Positions 1 through 5,677 of a DNA stretch of 9,872 nucleotides are shown piece after piece (the first letter of the stretch is position 1; the number at the start of each line of letters is the position of its first letter). The notes beneath the pieces were generated by a model. The model saw nothing but the letters and a program-made list of their open reading frames with translations. It was not told the origin of the DNA and did not search any database. The translations under genes were made by a program, and so were the position numbers. The stretch lies in contig DASRKX010000092.1 in NCBI GenBank assembly GCA_035648735.1, forward strand, positions 1 through 9,872, given 5' to 3'. Source of the DNA: REEB95 sp035648735 (GTDB lineage: Bacteria > Pseudomonadota > Alphaproteobacteria > ATCC43930 > CGMCC-115725).

Positions 1-633
1 CGCCGAGCCCTCGGCGGCCAGCGGGCTGTCGAGCCCGGCCATCGAGAAGGTCATGTTGATCGCGCTCGCGCTCCATTTCTTGCCGCCGCGCGCATCGACA
101 TAGCTGGCGCTGCCGTTCTGGATCTGCAGCTTGGCGATGCGTAGGCCGGCGATGGTGGATTGGAAGCCTTCCAGGCTGCCGGGCGCGGGTGCCGCATGGG
201 GCCGCGCCTCGGTCCCCTCGTCGAACTGCCAATTGGCGCGGCCGCGCTTGTCGATCTCGAGCGCGATCGTCGGATCGATCAGCACCAGGCTGTCGATCGT
301 GACGTCGCCGCTCAGCAGCGGCCGGAGCTGCAGCCGGATCTCGAGCGATTTCACCTTCGCCATCTCGGGGGCGGCGCCACCCGGCGCGTTGGCGAAGGAC
401 ACGTCCTGCGCCGACAAAGCGAGCTGCGGCAGCAGCGAGAAGCTCACCGGGCCGTCGATGCGGAGATCGCGGCCGGTCGCCCGCTTGATCTCGGCAACGG
501 CCTGCGCCTTGTAGGTGTCGGTCGGCACGACGAAGGGTGCCGCGACGATCGCGACGACGAGCACCAGGAAAAGCAGCCCGATCCCGATCAGGAGCTTCTT
601 CACGCGGAAGCGGCGGCGCGGCGTTTCGGCCAT
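1..633 (-). CDS. AsmA family protein, N-terminal part (runs off left edge)
   Basis: The minus-strand frame is open from an ATG at 633 to base 1, giving 211 residues with no stop, so the gene continues beyond the window. The protein opens with a basic stretch (MAETPRRRFRVKK) and one hydrophobic segment at about residues 14-34 (LLIGIGLLFLVLVVAIVAAP). The next part is typical of the AsmA N-terminal domain: a 'Y-K-A-x-A-V-A-E-I-K-R-A-T-G-R-D-L-R-I-D-G' region near residues 42-61, a 'LLPQLALSAQDVSFANAPG' region, and beta-rich repeats ending in GRANWQF near residue 132. AsmA-type proteins are anchored in the inner membrane with a long periplasmic part and are linked to outer-membrane assembly or lipid transport. 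The family call is from recognised sequence character; the specific role is unknown. Codon use matches the GC-rich neighbours. Confidence 0.85.
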   Translation of the reverse strand, partial: MAETPRRRFRVKKLLIGIGLLFLVLVVAIVAAPFVVPTDTYKAQAVAEIKRATGRDLRIDGPVSFSLLPQLALSAQDVSFANAPGGAAPEMAKVKSLEIRLQLRPLLSGDVTIDSLVLIDPTIALEIDKRGRANWQFDEGTEARPHAAPAPGSLEGFQSTIAGLRIAKLQIQNGSASYVDARGGKKWSASAINMTFSMAGLDSPLAAEGSA

Positions 634-686
634 GTCCGATACTAGACGAATCGGCGGCCGGACGGTAGCGGGGCCCGACATTTCCT

Positions 687-730
687 CGTTCCGAGCCCTC
701 GTCCTGAGCCTGTCGAAGGACGAAGGAACG
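687..730. repeat. REP-like nested palindrome
   Basis: The outer arms are CGTTCC (687-692) and GGAACG (725-730). The inner arms are CGTCCT (700-705) and AGGACG (717-722), around the core GAGCCTGTCGAA. The motif CGTCCTGAGCCTGTCGAAGGACG resembles a short dispersed palindrome that I recall as frequent in intergenic regions of alphaproteobacteria. It lies between the divergent AsmA and arsR genes, so it is not placed as a terminator for either. Copy number in the genome cannot be judged here. Confidence 0.6.
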
Positions 731-763
731 GGCTGCCCCTGCCGCGTCAACCGTTCGTCTTTA

Positions 764-810
764 ATCGAAATATCGCTTGACCGCCGCCTGCCGGCGCTAT
801 ATATTTCGAT
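764..810 (+). promoter_or_regulatory. ars operon promoter with flanking ArsR operator arms
   Basis: A -35 box TTGACC (777-782) and a -10 box TATATT (800-805) are separated by 17 bases. A perfect 10-base inverted repeat brackets them: ATCGAAATAT (764-773) just before the -35 box and ATATTTCGAT (801-810) over the -10 box. AT-rich inverted repeats in the promoter of an arsR gene are the usual ArsR/SmtB-family operators, so repressor binding here should block RNA polymerase. The boxes and arms are seen directly; ArsR binding is inferred from the adjacent arsR gene. Confidence 0.75.
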
Positions 811-835
811 ATTACACGTATTATCGGAGGGTCGA

Positions 836-1192
836 ATGCGGACGGACAAGGTGTTGGCGGCGCTGGGCGCGGTTGCCCATGCGCATCGCCTGGCGGTGTA
901 TCGCATGCTGGTGCAATGCGGCCCCAACGGCCTGTCGGCCGGCGACATCGCGGGCCGGCTCGACATGCCGCCATCCTCGCTCACCTTTCATCTGCAACAG
1001 CTCCGCCGCGGCGGCCTGATCAGCCAGCGCCGCCTCGGCCGGCAATTGATCTATGCGGTGGATTACGCCGCGATGAACGGGCTGGTGGCCTATCTCACCG
1101 AGAATTGCTGCGGCAGCGCGGCCGCGACCTGCGCGCCTTTGTGCAAGCCCGCCGCCGCCAAAGCCCCACGCCCGCAACGGAGGTCCGCATGA
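836..1192 (+). CDS. arsR: ArsR-family arsenic-responsive repressor
   Basis: The 118-residue protein has a winged helix-turn-helix of the ArsR/SmtB type: 'LSAGDIAGRLDMPPSSLTFH' (about 33-52) is the recognition region, followed by 'LQQLRRGGLISQRRLGRQLIYAV' for the wing. A vicinal cysteine pair C91-C92 (ENCC) with C99 and C103 lies in the C-terminal helix. This matches the ArsR subtype, described for Acidithiobacillus ferrooxidans, in which a C-terminal cysteine pair plus one nearby cysteine binds As(III). The ATG at 836 is chosen because GGAGGG (826-831) sits just upstream and a consensus promoter lies before it; the longer open frame from 515 has no such support. It is the first gene of the arsenic operon, and its TGA overlaps the next ATG in the sequence ATGA. 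Confidence 0.93.
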   Translation: MRTDKVLAALGAVAHAHRLAVYRMLVQCGPNGLSAGDIAGRLDMPPSSLTFHLQQLRRGGLISQRRLGRQLIYAVDYAAMNGLVAYLTENCCGSAAATCAPLCKPAAAKAPRPQRRSA

Positions 1193-1443
1193 GCGCACGC
1201 TGCTGCGAGGAAGCATTCGTTGGTTCGGGCACCAAGGCCGGCGATGTCATCGCGAATACATGGCGGGCGGGTTGTCGTGGCCTGATCGCGCGTGTCGCCC
1301 AAGCCGCCGCGATTCTGCGCGAACGCCGAAAAATTCGCGCCACCTGGCGCGATCTGCGCCTGCTCGATGAGCGGTCGCTCGCCGAACTCGGCGTTACGCC
1401 CGGCGCCTATTGGAATCTTGATCGTCAACATCGATTCCGGTGA
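1189..1443 (+). CDS. DUF1127 domain small protein within the ars operon
   Basis: The 84-residue protein has a C-terminal stretch 'RATWRDLRLLDERSLAELG' followed by VTPGAYW (about 50-77), the arginine-rich, leucine-patterned signature of DUF1127 (YjiS-like) proteins. Its start overlaps the arsR stop (ATGA) and is preceded by GGAGG (1179-1183). The N-terminus holds a vicinal cysteine pair C5-C6 and C29, which could in principle bind trivalent arsenic, but that is only a suggestion. Stand-alone DUF1127 proteins in alphaproteobacteria have been linked to phosphate, carbon and RNA metabolism; no arsenic role is established that I know of. Its position between arsR and arsI implies co-regulation by arsenic. 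The N-terminal 45 residues show no recognisable domain. Confidence 0.82.
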   Translation: MSARCCEEAFVGSGTKAGDVIANTWRAGCRGLIARVAQAAAILRERRKIRATWRDLRLLDERSLAELGVTPGAYWNLDRQHRFR

Positions 1444-1474
1444 GCCACACGGTCTCGCCCATTTGGAGGTCCGC

Positions 1475-1930
1475 ATGAAGCGCTTTCACGTTCACGTCGC
1501 GGTCGAGGATGTCGCTAATTCGGTCGCGTTCTATTCGACGCTGTTCGCCAGCCCGCCCACGATCCTCAAGTCCGATTACGCCAAATGGATGCTGGACGAT
1601 CCGCGCGTCAACTTCGCCATCTCCAAGCATGGCGCCGCTCCCGGCATCGACCATCTGGGCATCCAGGTCGAGGACGCGGCCGAGCTCGGCGAGGTCCATG
1701 CGCGGCTCGCGCGCGCTCAAGAGCCGGTCGTGAAGGAGGAAGCGGCGACTTGCTGCTACGCCAAATCCGACAAGCAGTGGATCGCCGATCCGCAGGGCAT
1801 CGCCTGGGAGACCTTCCTGACCCACGGCGAATCCACAATCTATGGCGACACCGGCACCGCGCGGCAATTGATGGAAACGGCCGTGCCGGCACCGGCGGCT
1901 TGCGGCTGCGGCCCCAAAGCGGCGGGCTGA
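1475..1930 (+). CDS. arsI: ArsI-type organoarsenical C-As lyase (VOC/CadI family)
   Basis: The 151-residue protein has the vicinal-oxygen-chelate fold pattern: an N-terminal 'MKRFHVHVAVEDVANSVAFY', H60 in 'GIDHLGIQV', and E112 in 'GIAWETF'. These correspond to the His/His/Glu Fe(II) ligands of the family (H5 or H7, H60, E112). C93-C94 in 'TCCYAKSDKQWIADP' matches the ArsI cysteine pair that holds trivalent organoarsenicals. ArsI uses Fe(II) and O2 to split the C-As bond of methylarsenite, and of aromatic arsenicals, releasing arsenite. A short cysteine-bearing tail (CGCGPKAAG) may also bind metal. The ATG at 1475 is chosen because GGAGG (1465-1469) precedes it and it gives the standard family N-terminus; the upstream frame lacks support. 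arsC follows after four bases. Confidence 0.92.
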   Translation: MKRFHVHVAVEDVANSVAFYSTLFASPPTILKSDYAKWMLDDPRVNFAISKHGAAPGIDHLGIQVEDAAELGEVHARLARAQEPVVKEEAATCCYAKSDKQWIADPQGIAWETFLTHGESTIYGDTGTARQLMETAVPAPAACGCGPKAAG

Positions 1931-1934
1931 GACA

Positions 1935-2459
1935 ATGGCGCCGCGGATCTACAATGTCCTGTTCCTCTGCACCGGAAATTCGGCGCGCAGCCTCCTCGGC
2001 GAGACGCTGCTGAACCATTGGGGCAAGGGCCGCTTTCGCGGCTTCAGCGCCGGAAGCCGGCCGAAAGGCGATGTCCATCCGCTGACGCTCGATCTGCTGC
2101 GCGCGCTGCGCCTGCCGGCCGATGGCTTGCGCTCGAAGAATTGGGACGAATTCGCCGGGCCCGGCGCGCCGGCGATGGATTTCGTCTTCACCGTCTGCGA
2201 CCAGGCGGCCGCCGAGACCTGCCCGGTCTGGCCGGGCCAGCCGATCACGGCGCATTGGGGCGTGCCCGACCCGGCGGCGGTCGAGGGAACGGCGGCCGAG
2301 AAGGGCGCCGCCTTCCGCGACGCCTATCGCCGGCTCGATGCGCGCATCAAGCTGTTCCTGGCCTTGCCGATCGAGAAGCTCGACAAATTGGCCTTGCAGC
2401 GCGAAGCCGACCGCATCGGCCGGCTGCGCCCGGACGCGGCGGAAGACGCGGCATCGTGA
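1935..2459 (+). CDS. arsC: Arsenate reductase, low-molecular-weight PTPase type
   Basis: The 174-residue protein carries the P-loop C12-T-G-N-S-A-R18 (CX5R), where C12 would attack arsenate. Further cysteines C88 and C95 lie in 'FTVCDQAAAETCPVWPG', matching the relay cysteines of thioredoxin-coupled enzymes such as S. aureus ArsC. 'HWGVPDP' (107-113) supplies the catalytic aspartate D112. The enzyme reduces As(V) to As(III) in the cytoplasm, which the operon must then export. The family is usually 130-140 residues; the extra C-terminal 30-40 residues (IEKLDKLALQREADRIGRL onward) form a charged helix sometimes seen in alphaproteobacterial members. The start lies four bases after arsI with no strong ribosome site, suggesting translational coupling. 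Confidence 0.94.
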   Translation: MAPRIYNVLFLCTGNSARSLLGETLLNHWGKGRFRGFSAGSRPKGDVHPLTLDLLRALRLPADGLRSKNWDEFAGPGAPAMDFVFTVCDQAAAETCPVWPGQPITAHWGVPDPAAVEGTAAEKGAAFRDAYRRLDARIKLFLALPIEKLDKLALQREADRIGRLRPDAAEDAAS

Positions 2460-3178
2460 CCGCCGGCTTGAAGATCGTCGCCGGAGCACCGGCCGCCGCG
2501 CCGCGCGATAATTCGCTACCGCGTGCCGTCGCGGTGGAGTTCATCGCCACCGCTTTCCTGCTCATCGCCGTAATCGGCTCCGGCATCATGGCCGAGCGAT
2601 TGAGCGGCGGGAATCTGGCGGTGGCGCTGCTGGCGAACGCGATCGCCACCGGCATGGGGCTCCTCGCCTTGATCCTGGTTTGCGAGCCGCATTCCGGCGC
2701 GCATATGAACCCGGTCGTCACGCTGGCGGCGGCGTTGACCGACGGCTTCCGCTGGCGCGCGGCGCTCGCCTATGTCGCGGCGCAAGCGGCCGGCGCCGTC
2801 GCCGGCGTCGGGCTCGCGCATCTGATGTTCGATCTGCCGGTCATCCAGTTCAGCCGCCATGCGCGGACCGGCGCCGGGCAATGGCTCGGCGAGATCGTCG
2901 CGACCTTCGGCCTGCTGATGGTGATCTGGGGCTGCCGGCATTCCCGTCCGCCGGTGACGGCCTTGGCGGTCGCTTCCTACATCGCCGGCGCCTATTGGTT
3001 CACGTCCTCGACCTCCTTCGCCAATCCGGCGGTGACGCTGGCCCGTTCGCTGACCGACACGTTCAGCGGCATTCGGCCGCAGGACGCGCCGGGTTTTATT
3101 CTGGCGCAGCTCGCCGGCTTGCTGATCGCGCTGCCGCTGCTGCGCGCGCTTCAGCGCGCCGGAATTCGCGTCGCATAG
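2456..3178 (+). CDS. aqpS: AqpS-like aquaglyceroporin of the ars operon (MIP family)
   Basis: The start is a GTG at 2456 whose last two bases form part of the arsC TGA (GTGA overlap), giving 240 residues. Six hydrophobic segments fit the major intrinsic protein fold (about 26-46, 54-75, 101-122, 143-160, 166-184, 212-230). The two half-helix motifs are NPV (85-87, in HMNPVVTLA) and NPA (190-192, in FANPAVTLARS). The second NPA is followed by valine (V193), not the arginine that forms the usual selectivity filter. This is a feature I recall for AqpS of Sinorhizobium meliloti, where it is tied to passage of arsenicals. In that organism AqpS replaces an arsenite pump, letting ArsC-made arsenite diffuse out. 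The same role is inferred here because no arsB or acr3 gene is present. The 3' end overlaps the convergent MAPEG gene by 28 bases. Confidence 0.88.
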   Translation: MTAGLKIVAGAPAAAPRDNSLPRAVAVEFIATAFLLIAVIGSGIMAERLSGGNLAVALLANAIATGMGLLALILVCEPHSGAHMNPVVTLAAALTDGFRWRAALAYVAAQAAGAVAGVGLAHLMFDLPVIQFSRHARTGAGQWLGEIVATFGLLMVIWGCRHSRPPVTALAVASYIAGAYWFTSSTSFANPAVTLARSLTDTFSGIRPQDAPGFILAQLAGLLIALPLLRALQRAGIRVA

Positions 3179-3789
3179 ACCAGATAGGCCTCGATGCCGG
3201 CGAAGAGGATCAGCGGCGCCGCGGCACCGGCAATTCCCGCGACATCGAAGCCGAACCGGGCGCAGACATAGAGCAGCACCAGCATGCTCTGCACCGTGCC
3301 GGTCAAGCCGACCGTGCGGTATTGCGGGCCGTAATGGTAGCCGATCCAGAACGCGGCCCGCGACACGATCCACACCGCGGCGGTCGCGGCCACGGCCCGC
3401 ATCGCGCGCCCGTCGGCGCAGTAGAAGGCGAGCGCGAGCAATCCCGGAATGAACAGCATGAGCTGCTCGAGCGTGTGCTGGAGATAGCGCAGATTGATCT
3501 TCATCCGGCGCGATTCCTTGCCCGCCAGCGGATCGATCGCCGCCGTGACCAGCCGCTCATGCGAGACGGCCTCGATGCCGGTGAGAAAGCAGAGCAATAT
3601 CGCGACGCAGCTGCAGCCGAGGGCGAATTCCACCCGGGCGAGGGGCTCGGCCATGCCGGCAAGCGGCGGCAGCAGATAATAGATGCCGAGCCACAGCGCG
3701 AGCGTGACGGGAAAGGCCGCCAGCATCCCGATCAGCAGGGCGCAGCGCTGGCGGCGGATGTCCGGATCGGCTTTCGGTTCCTTCGGCAT
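3151..3789 (-). CDS. MAPEG family membrane protein
   Basis: The 212-residue integral membrane protein has hydrophobic segments at about 17-40, 54-72, 106-124, 133-150, 163-178 and 186-206. The stretch 'NLRYLQHTLEQLMLFIPG' (99-116) and the later 'YHYGPQYRTVGLTGT' (151-165) resemble the conserved N/E/R positions of MAPEG proteins (membrane-associated eicosanoid and glutathione metabolism). Bacterial members are mostly uncharacterised; some conjugate or use glutathione. At 212 residues it is longer than the roughly 130-residue core, with about 90 extra N-terminal residues including two membrane segments. It converges on the aquaporin gene and overlaps its last 28 bases, and is probably not part of the arsenic operon. 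The start ATG at 3789 opens into a region shared with a divergent gene. Confidence 0.78.
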   Translation of the reverse strand: MPKEPKADPDIRRQRCALLIGMLAAFPVTLALWLGIYYLLPPLAGMAEPLARVEFALGCSCVAILLCFLTGIEAVSHERLVTAAIDPLAGKESRRMKINLRYLQHTLEQLMLFIPGLLALAFYCADGRAMRAVAATAAVWIVSRAAFWIGYHYGPQYRTVGLTGTVQSMLVLLYVCARFGFDVAGIAGAAAPLILFAGIEAYLVYATRIPAR

Positions 3790-3858
3790 GACGCCAGGAT
3801 GAGGCCGATTACCCAGGCGTCAAGCGGGCCGAACGACCGAGGATTTGTACGTTAGCGG

Positions 3859-3897
3859 ACTATATTGACTTGTGACCGTGCTTAGAACGACTATAAT
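3859..3897. promoter_or_regulatory. Divergent AT-rich promoter zone
   Basis: On the plus strand a perfect TATAAT (3892-3897) has TTGTGA (3870-3875) 16 bases upstream. A closer -35 match, TTGACT (3865-3870), would leave an overlong 21-base spacer. On the minus strand TATAGT (3864-3859) could be a -10 box toward the MAPEG gene, but its -35 is poor (TTCTAA). The short AT-rich patch stands out in GC-rich DNA and lies between two genes transcribed away from each other. The plus-strand start would leave a leader of about 50 bases before the small gene at 3954. Confidence 0.5.
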
Positions 3898-3953
3898 TAA
3901 CGAGCCCCATAACCAACAACAAAAGGGCGCTCCATAAAGCCGGGGGGCGGCCC

Positions 3954-4154
3954 ATGGGCCAGGCGTATCGCTGCTATTTCGTGGGCGCGGACGGGCATTT
4001 CATCGCCCGCGCCGAGTTCGAATCCGCCTCGCCCGCCGAGGCGATAAAATCATGCATCGAGCTGTTGGCGAAGCGCGAGCCTGGCTGCACCGGCTTCGAG
4101 CTGTGGGAAGGCGACCGTCGCATCCACGCGCATCGGCGCCGCGCGAAGGCCTGA
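3954..4154 (+). CDS. Small hypothetical protein, 66 residues
   Basis: I do not recognise a named family. The protein opens with 'MGQAYRCYFVGADGHFIARAEFESASPAEAIKSC', a strand-turn-strand followed by a helix, and ends with 'FELWEGDRRIHAHRRRAKA'. Small alphaproteobacterial proteins of this shape (Y-x-Y-F-x-D-x-x-G-H-I ... A-E-A-I ... E-x-W-x-G-x-R) are common and uncharacterised. The start is supported by a G-rich ribosome site (GGGGGGCGG, 3942-3950) and a promoter ending at 3897. Coding is further supported by third-position GC preference like that of neighbouring genes. It stands alone between a divergent gene and the SDR gene 106 bases downstream. Confidence 0.72.
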   Translation: MGQAYRCYFVGADGHFIARAEFESASPAEAIKSCIELLAKREPGCTGFELWEGDRRIHAHRRRAKA

Positions 4155-4197
4155 CGCGCCGATGTAAGGTACAGGACGGTCGGGAAGCGCGCGGCCG

Positions 4198-4222
4198 GGA
4201 ACATTCGGCGGCGCCGTCGGTT
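4198..4222 (+). promoter_or_regulatory. Candidate EcfG (general stress sigma) promoter
   Basis: GGAAC (4198-4202) and GGTT (4219-4222) are separated by 16 bases. This is close to the alphaproteobacterial EcfG/PhyR-regulon promoter pattern GGAAC-N16/17-CGTT, with one mismatch in the -10 element. It lies 38 bases upstream of the SDR start, and relatives of that SDR are stress proteins in several bacteria. The match is by eye; sigma factor use is inferred. Confidence 0.5.
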
Positions 4223-4260
4223 TAATTCCCCGCGATTTTATTGTCGAGCGGGAGAGTGCC

Positions 4261-5253
4261 ATGGCGACCAAGCCCCGTTACCGCGCCGCCGCGCACCGGA
4301 CATCCGCCGCCCACCGCGCCATCCAGAAACAGGTGGCAAGGGCGGACAAGCGCGCCAAGCCGGAAAAGCTCGCCGGCGCGATGCAGGCGGGCGCGCGGCG
4401 CTATCCGGCGCCGCCCCTGCCGCGCCAGCATTGGCCCAAGCCGGGCACGGAATCGAATCTCCGCCCGCCGCCGATGTATGACGCGCCCTTCTACAAGGGT
4501 TCGGGCAAGCTCGCCGTAAAGGTGGCGATCGTCACCGGCGGCGATTCCGGCATCGGCCGCGCGGTCGCGGTGCTGTTCGCGCGCGAGGGCGCCGACGTCG
4601 CGGTGATGCATCTCGACGAGCATGCGGATGCGGCGGTCACCCGGAAAGCGGTCGAGCGCGAGGGACGGCGCTGTCTCCTGATCGCGGGCGACGTCACCGA
4701 CCGCAAATTCTGCCGCGATGCCGTGGCGCAAACGGTGCGCGAATTCGGCAGGCTCAATATCCTGGTCAACAACGCGGCGTTCCAGCTCCACGTCCAGCGC
4801 TTCGAGGATCTGACCGAGGCGCATTTCGACCGCACGCTCAAGACCAACCTCTACGGCTATTTCCACATGGCGCAGGAAGCGGTGCCGCATCTGAAGCGCG
4901 GCGATGCGATCGTCAACACCGGCTCGGTGACCGGCCTGCTCGGCAACAAGGATTTGCTGGATTATTCGCTGACCAAGGGCGGCATCCACGCCTTCACCCG
5001 CTCGCTCTCGACCCATCTCATCCCGCGCGGCATCCGCGTCAACGCCGTGGCGCCCGGGCCGGTGTGGACGCCGCTTAACCCGGCGGACAAGAACGCCAAG
5101 GACGTGACGAAATTCGGCGCCGACACGCCGATGAAGCGACCGGCCCAGCCGGAGGAGATCGCCCCGGCCTACGTCTTCCTCGCCTCGGCGCAATGCTCGA
5201 GCTACATCACCGGCGAGATCCTGCCGATCCTCGGCGGCTATGCGGGGGGATAG
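4261..5253 (+). CDS. SDR family oxidoreductase, N-terminally extended stress type
   Basis: The 330-residue protein has an NAD(P)-binding motif T-G-G-D-S-G-I-G (92-99), NNAA (170-173), N196, and the catalytic S222/Y235/K239 triad in 'GSVTGLLGNKDLLDYSLTKG'. It ends with 'SSYITGEILPILGGYAGG', a classical short-chain dehydrogenase tail. An extension of about 80 residues precedes the Rossmann fold: a lysine/arginine-rich part, then a proline-rich part with 'MYDAPFYKGSGKL'. The latter resembles the YghA/YdaD/YhdF general stress SDR group ('M..P....Y.GSGKL.GK.A.ITGGDSGIGRA'), whose substrates are poorly known. A GGGAGAG ribosome site (4250-4256) precedes the ATG. A GGAAC-type promoter upstream fits control by the general stress response. 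The very basic first 35 residues exceed the usual family start, but no better initiator with a ribosome site was seen. Confidence 0.9.
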   Translation: MATKPRYRAAAHRTSAAHRAIQKQVARADKRAKPEKLAGAMQAGARRYPAPPLPRQHWPKPGTESNLRPPPMYDAPFYKGSGKLAVKVAIVTGGDSGIGRAVAVLFAREGADVAVMHLDEHADAAVTRKAVEREGRRCLLIAGDVTDRKFCRDAVAQTVREFGRLNILVNNAAFQLHVQRFEDLTEAHFDRTLKTNLYGYFHMAQEAVPHLKRGDAIVNTGSVTGLLGNKDLLDYSLTKGGIHAFTRSLSTHLIPRGIRVNAVAPGPVWTPLNPADKNAKDVTKFGADTPMKRPAQPEEIAPAYVFLASAQCSSYITGEILPILGGYAGG

Positions 5254-5396
5254 TATCGGCGGGCGAGGTGGGTCCGATGGATTTTAGATAAATGAAGCCG
5301 GTTAAATCATTTTTCATCTTTATTCGCGCTTAACACTTTCGGCACAGAGTCGCCCCTTGAGCAGGCTTCAATCACTGCTCTCCTGGAGAAATGAAG

Positions 5397-5555
5397 ATGA
5401 ATACCCTCACCAAGCTGTTCCGCGACGACACGGGCGCGACGGCCATCGAATACGGCCTCATCGCCGCTCTCATCGCCGTCGTTATCGTCACCGCGCTGAC
5501 GACGGTGGGCACCAACCTCAAGACCACGTTCAACAGCGTGGCGACCAGCCTCTAA
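5397..5555 (+). CDS. Flp/Fap-type pilin
   Basis: The 52-residue protein begins MNTLTKLFRDDTGATAIEYG, followed by a hydrophobic helix (LIAALIAVVIVTALTTVG) and the end 'TNLKTTFNSVATSL'. The G-A-T-A-I-E-Y-G sequence is the prepilin-peptidase site of Flp pilins: cleavage after the glycine leaves a mature pilin with E at position 5 and the adjacent tyrosine. Such pilins build tight-adherence (Tad) pili at the cell surface. An in-frame ATG six bases upstream (5391) would add M-K. The start at 5397 is preferred because GGAGA (5385-5389) is then seven bases away instead of one. No tad/cpa assembly genes lie in the window, so this copy is isolated here. A strong terminator follows. Confidence 0.9.
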   Translation: MNTLTKLFRDDTGATAIEYGLIAALIAVVIVTALTTVGTNLKTTFNSVATSL

Positions 5556-5582
5556 TCGACCACGGCGCCTTGCTGACAAAGA

Positions 5583-5615
5583 AACCCCCGGCCCCGGACA
5601 GGCCGGGGTTTTTTT
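5583..5615 (+). terminator. Rho-independent terminator of the pilin gene
   Basis: The stem pairs CCCCGGCC (5586-5593) with GGCCGGGG (5601-5608) around a seven-base loop, flanked by AA on the left and followed by seven T residues (5609-5615). It lies 27 bases after the pilin stop codon, so the pilin transcript probably ends here as a single-gene unit. Confidence 0.92.
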
Positions 5616-5677
5616 GTCTGCGCGGCGGGGGTGGCAGTGCCGATGAAGCAGGTGGACGGTGTACGGGCAATTCAGTC

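Noticed and set aside
637..645. GATACTAG shared just upstream of the AsmA start and the monooxygenase start (8404-8411)
   Set aside because: Eight shared bases in two spacers with no further common structure are easily due to chance; the implied TAGTAT boxes lack -35 partners.
515..835. In-frame N-terminal extension of ArsR
   Set aside because: It would cover the promoter, operator and REP-like element, and has no ArsR homology; the ATG at 836 has a good ribosome site.
2018..2455. In-frame extension of the aquaporin into arsC
   Set aside because: The sequence is the arginine-rich shadow of arsC; the aquaporin begins at the GTG overlapping the arsC stop.
5301..5335. Possible CtrA binding site (TTAA ... 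TTAAC) upstream of the Flp pilin
   Set aside because: The two TTAA elements are about 24 bases apart, not the seven of the known box, and the half-site TTAACACT is a weak match.
5336..5357. Possible sigma-54 promoter (GGCAC element) before the pilin
   Set aside because: The expected TTGC element at the right distance is absent (CGCCC is found).
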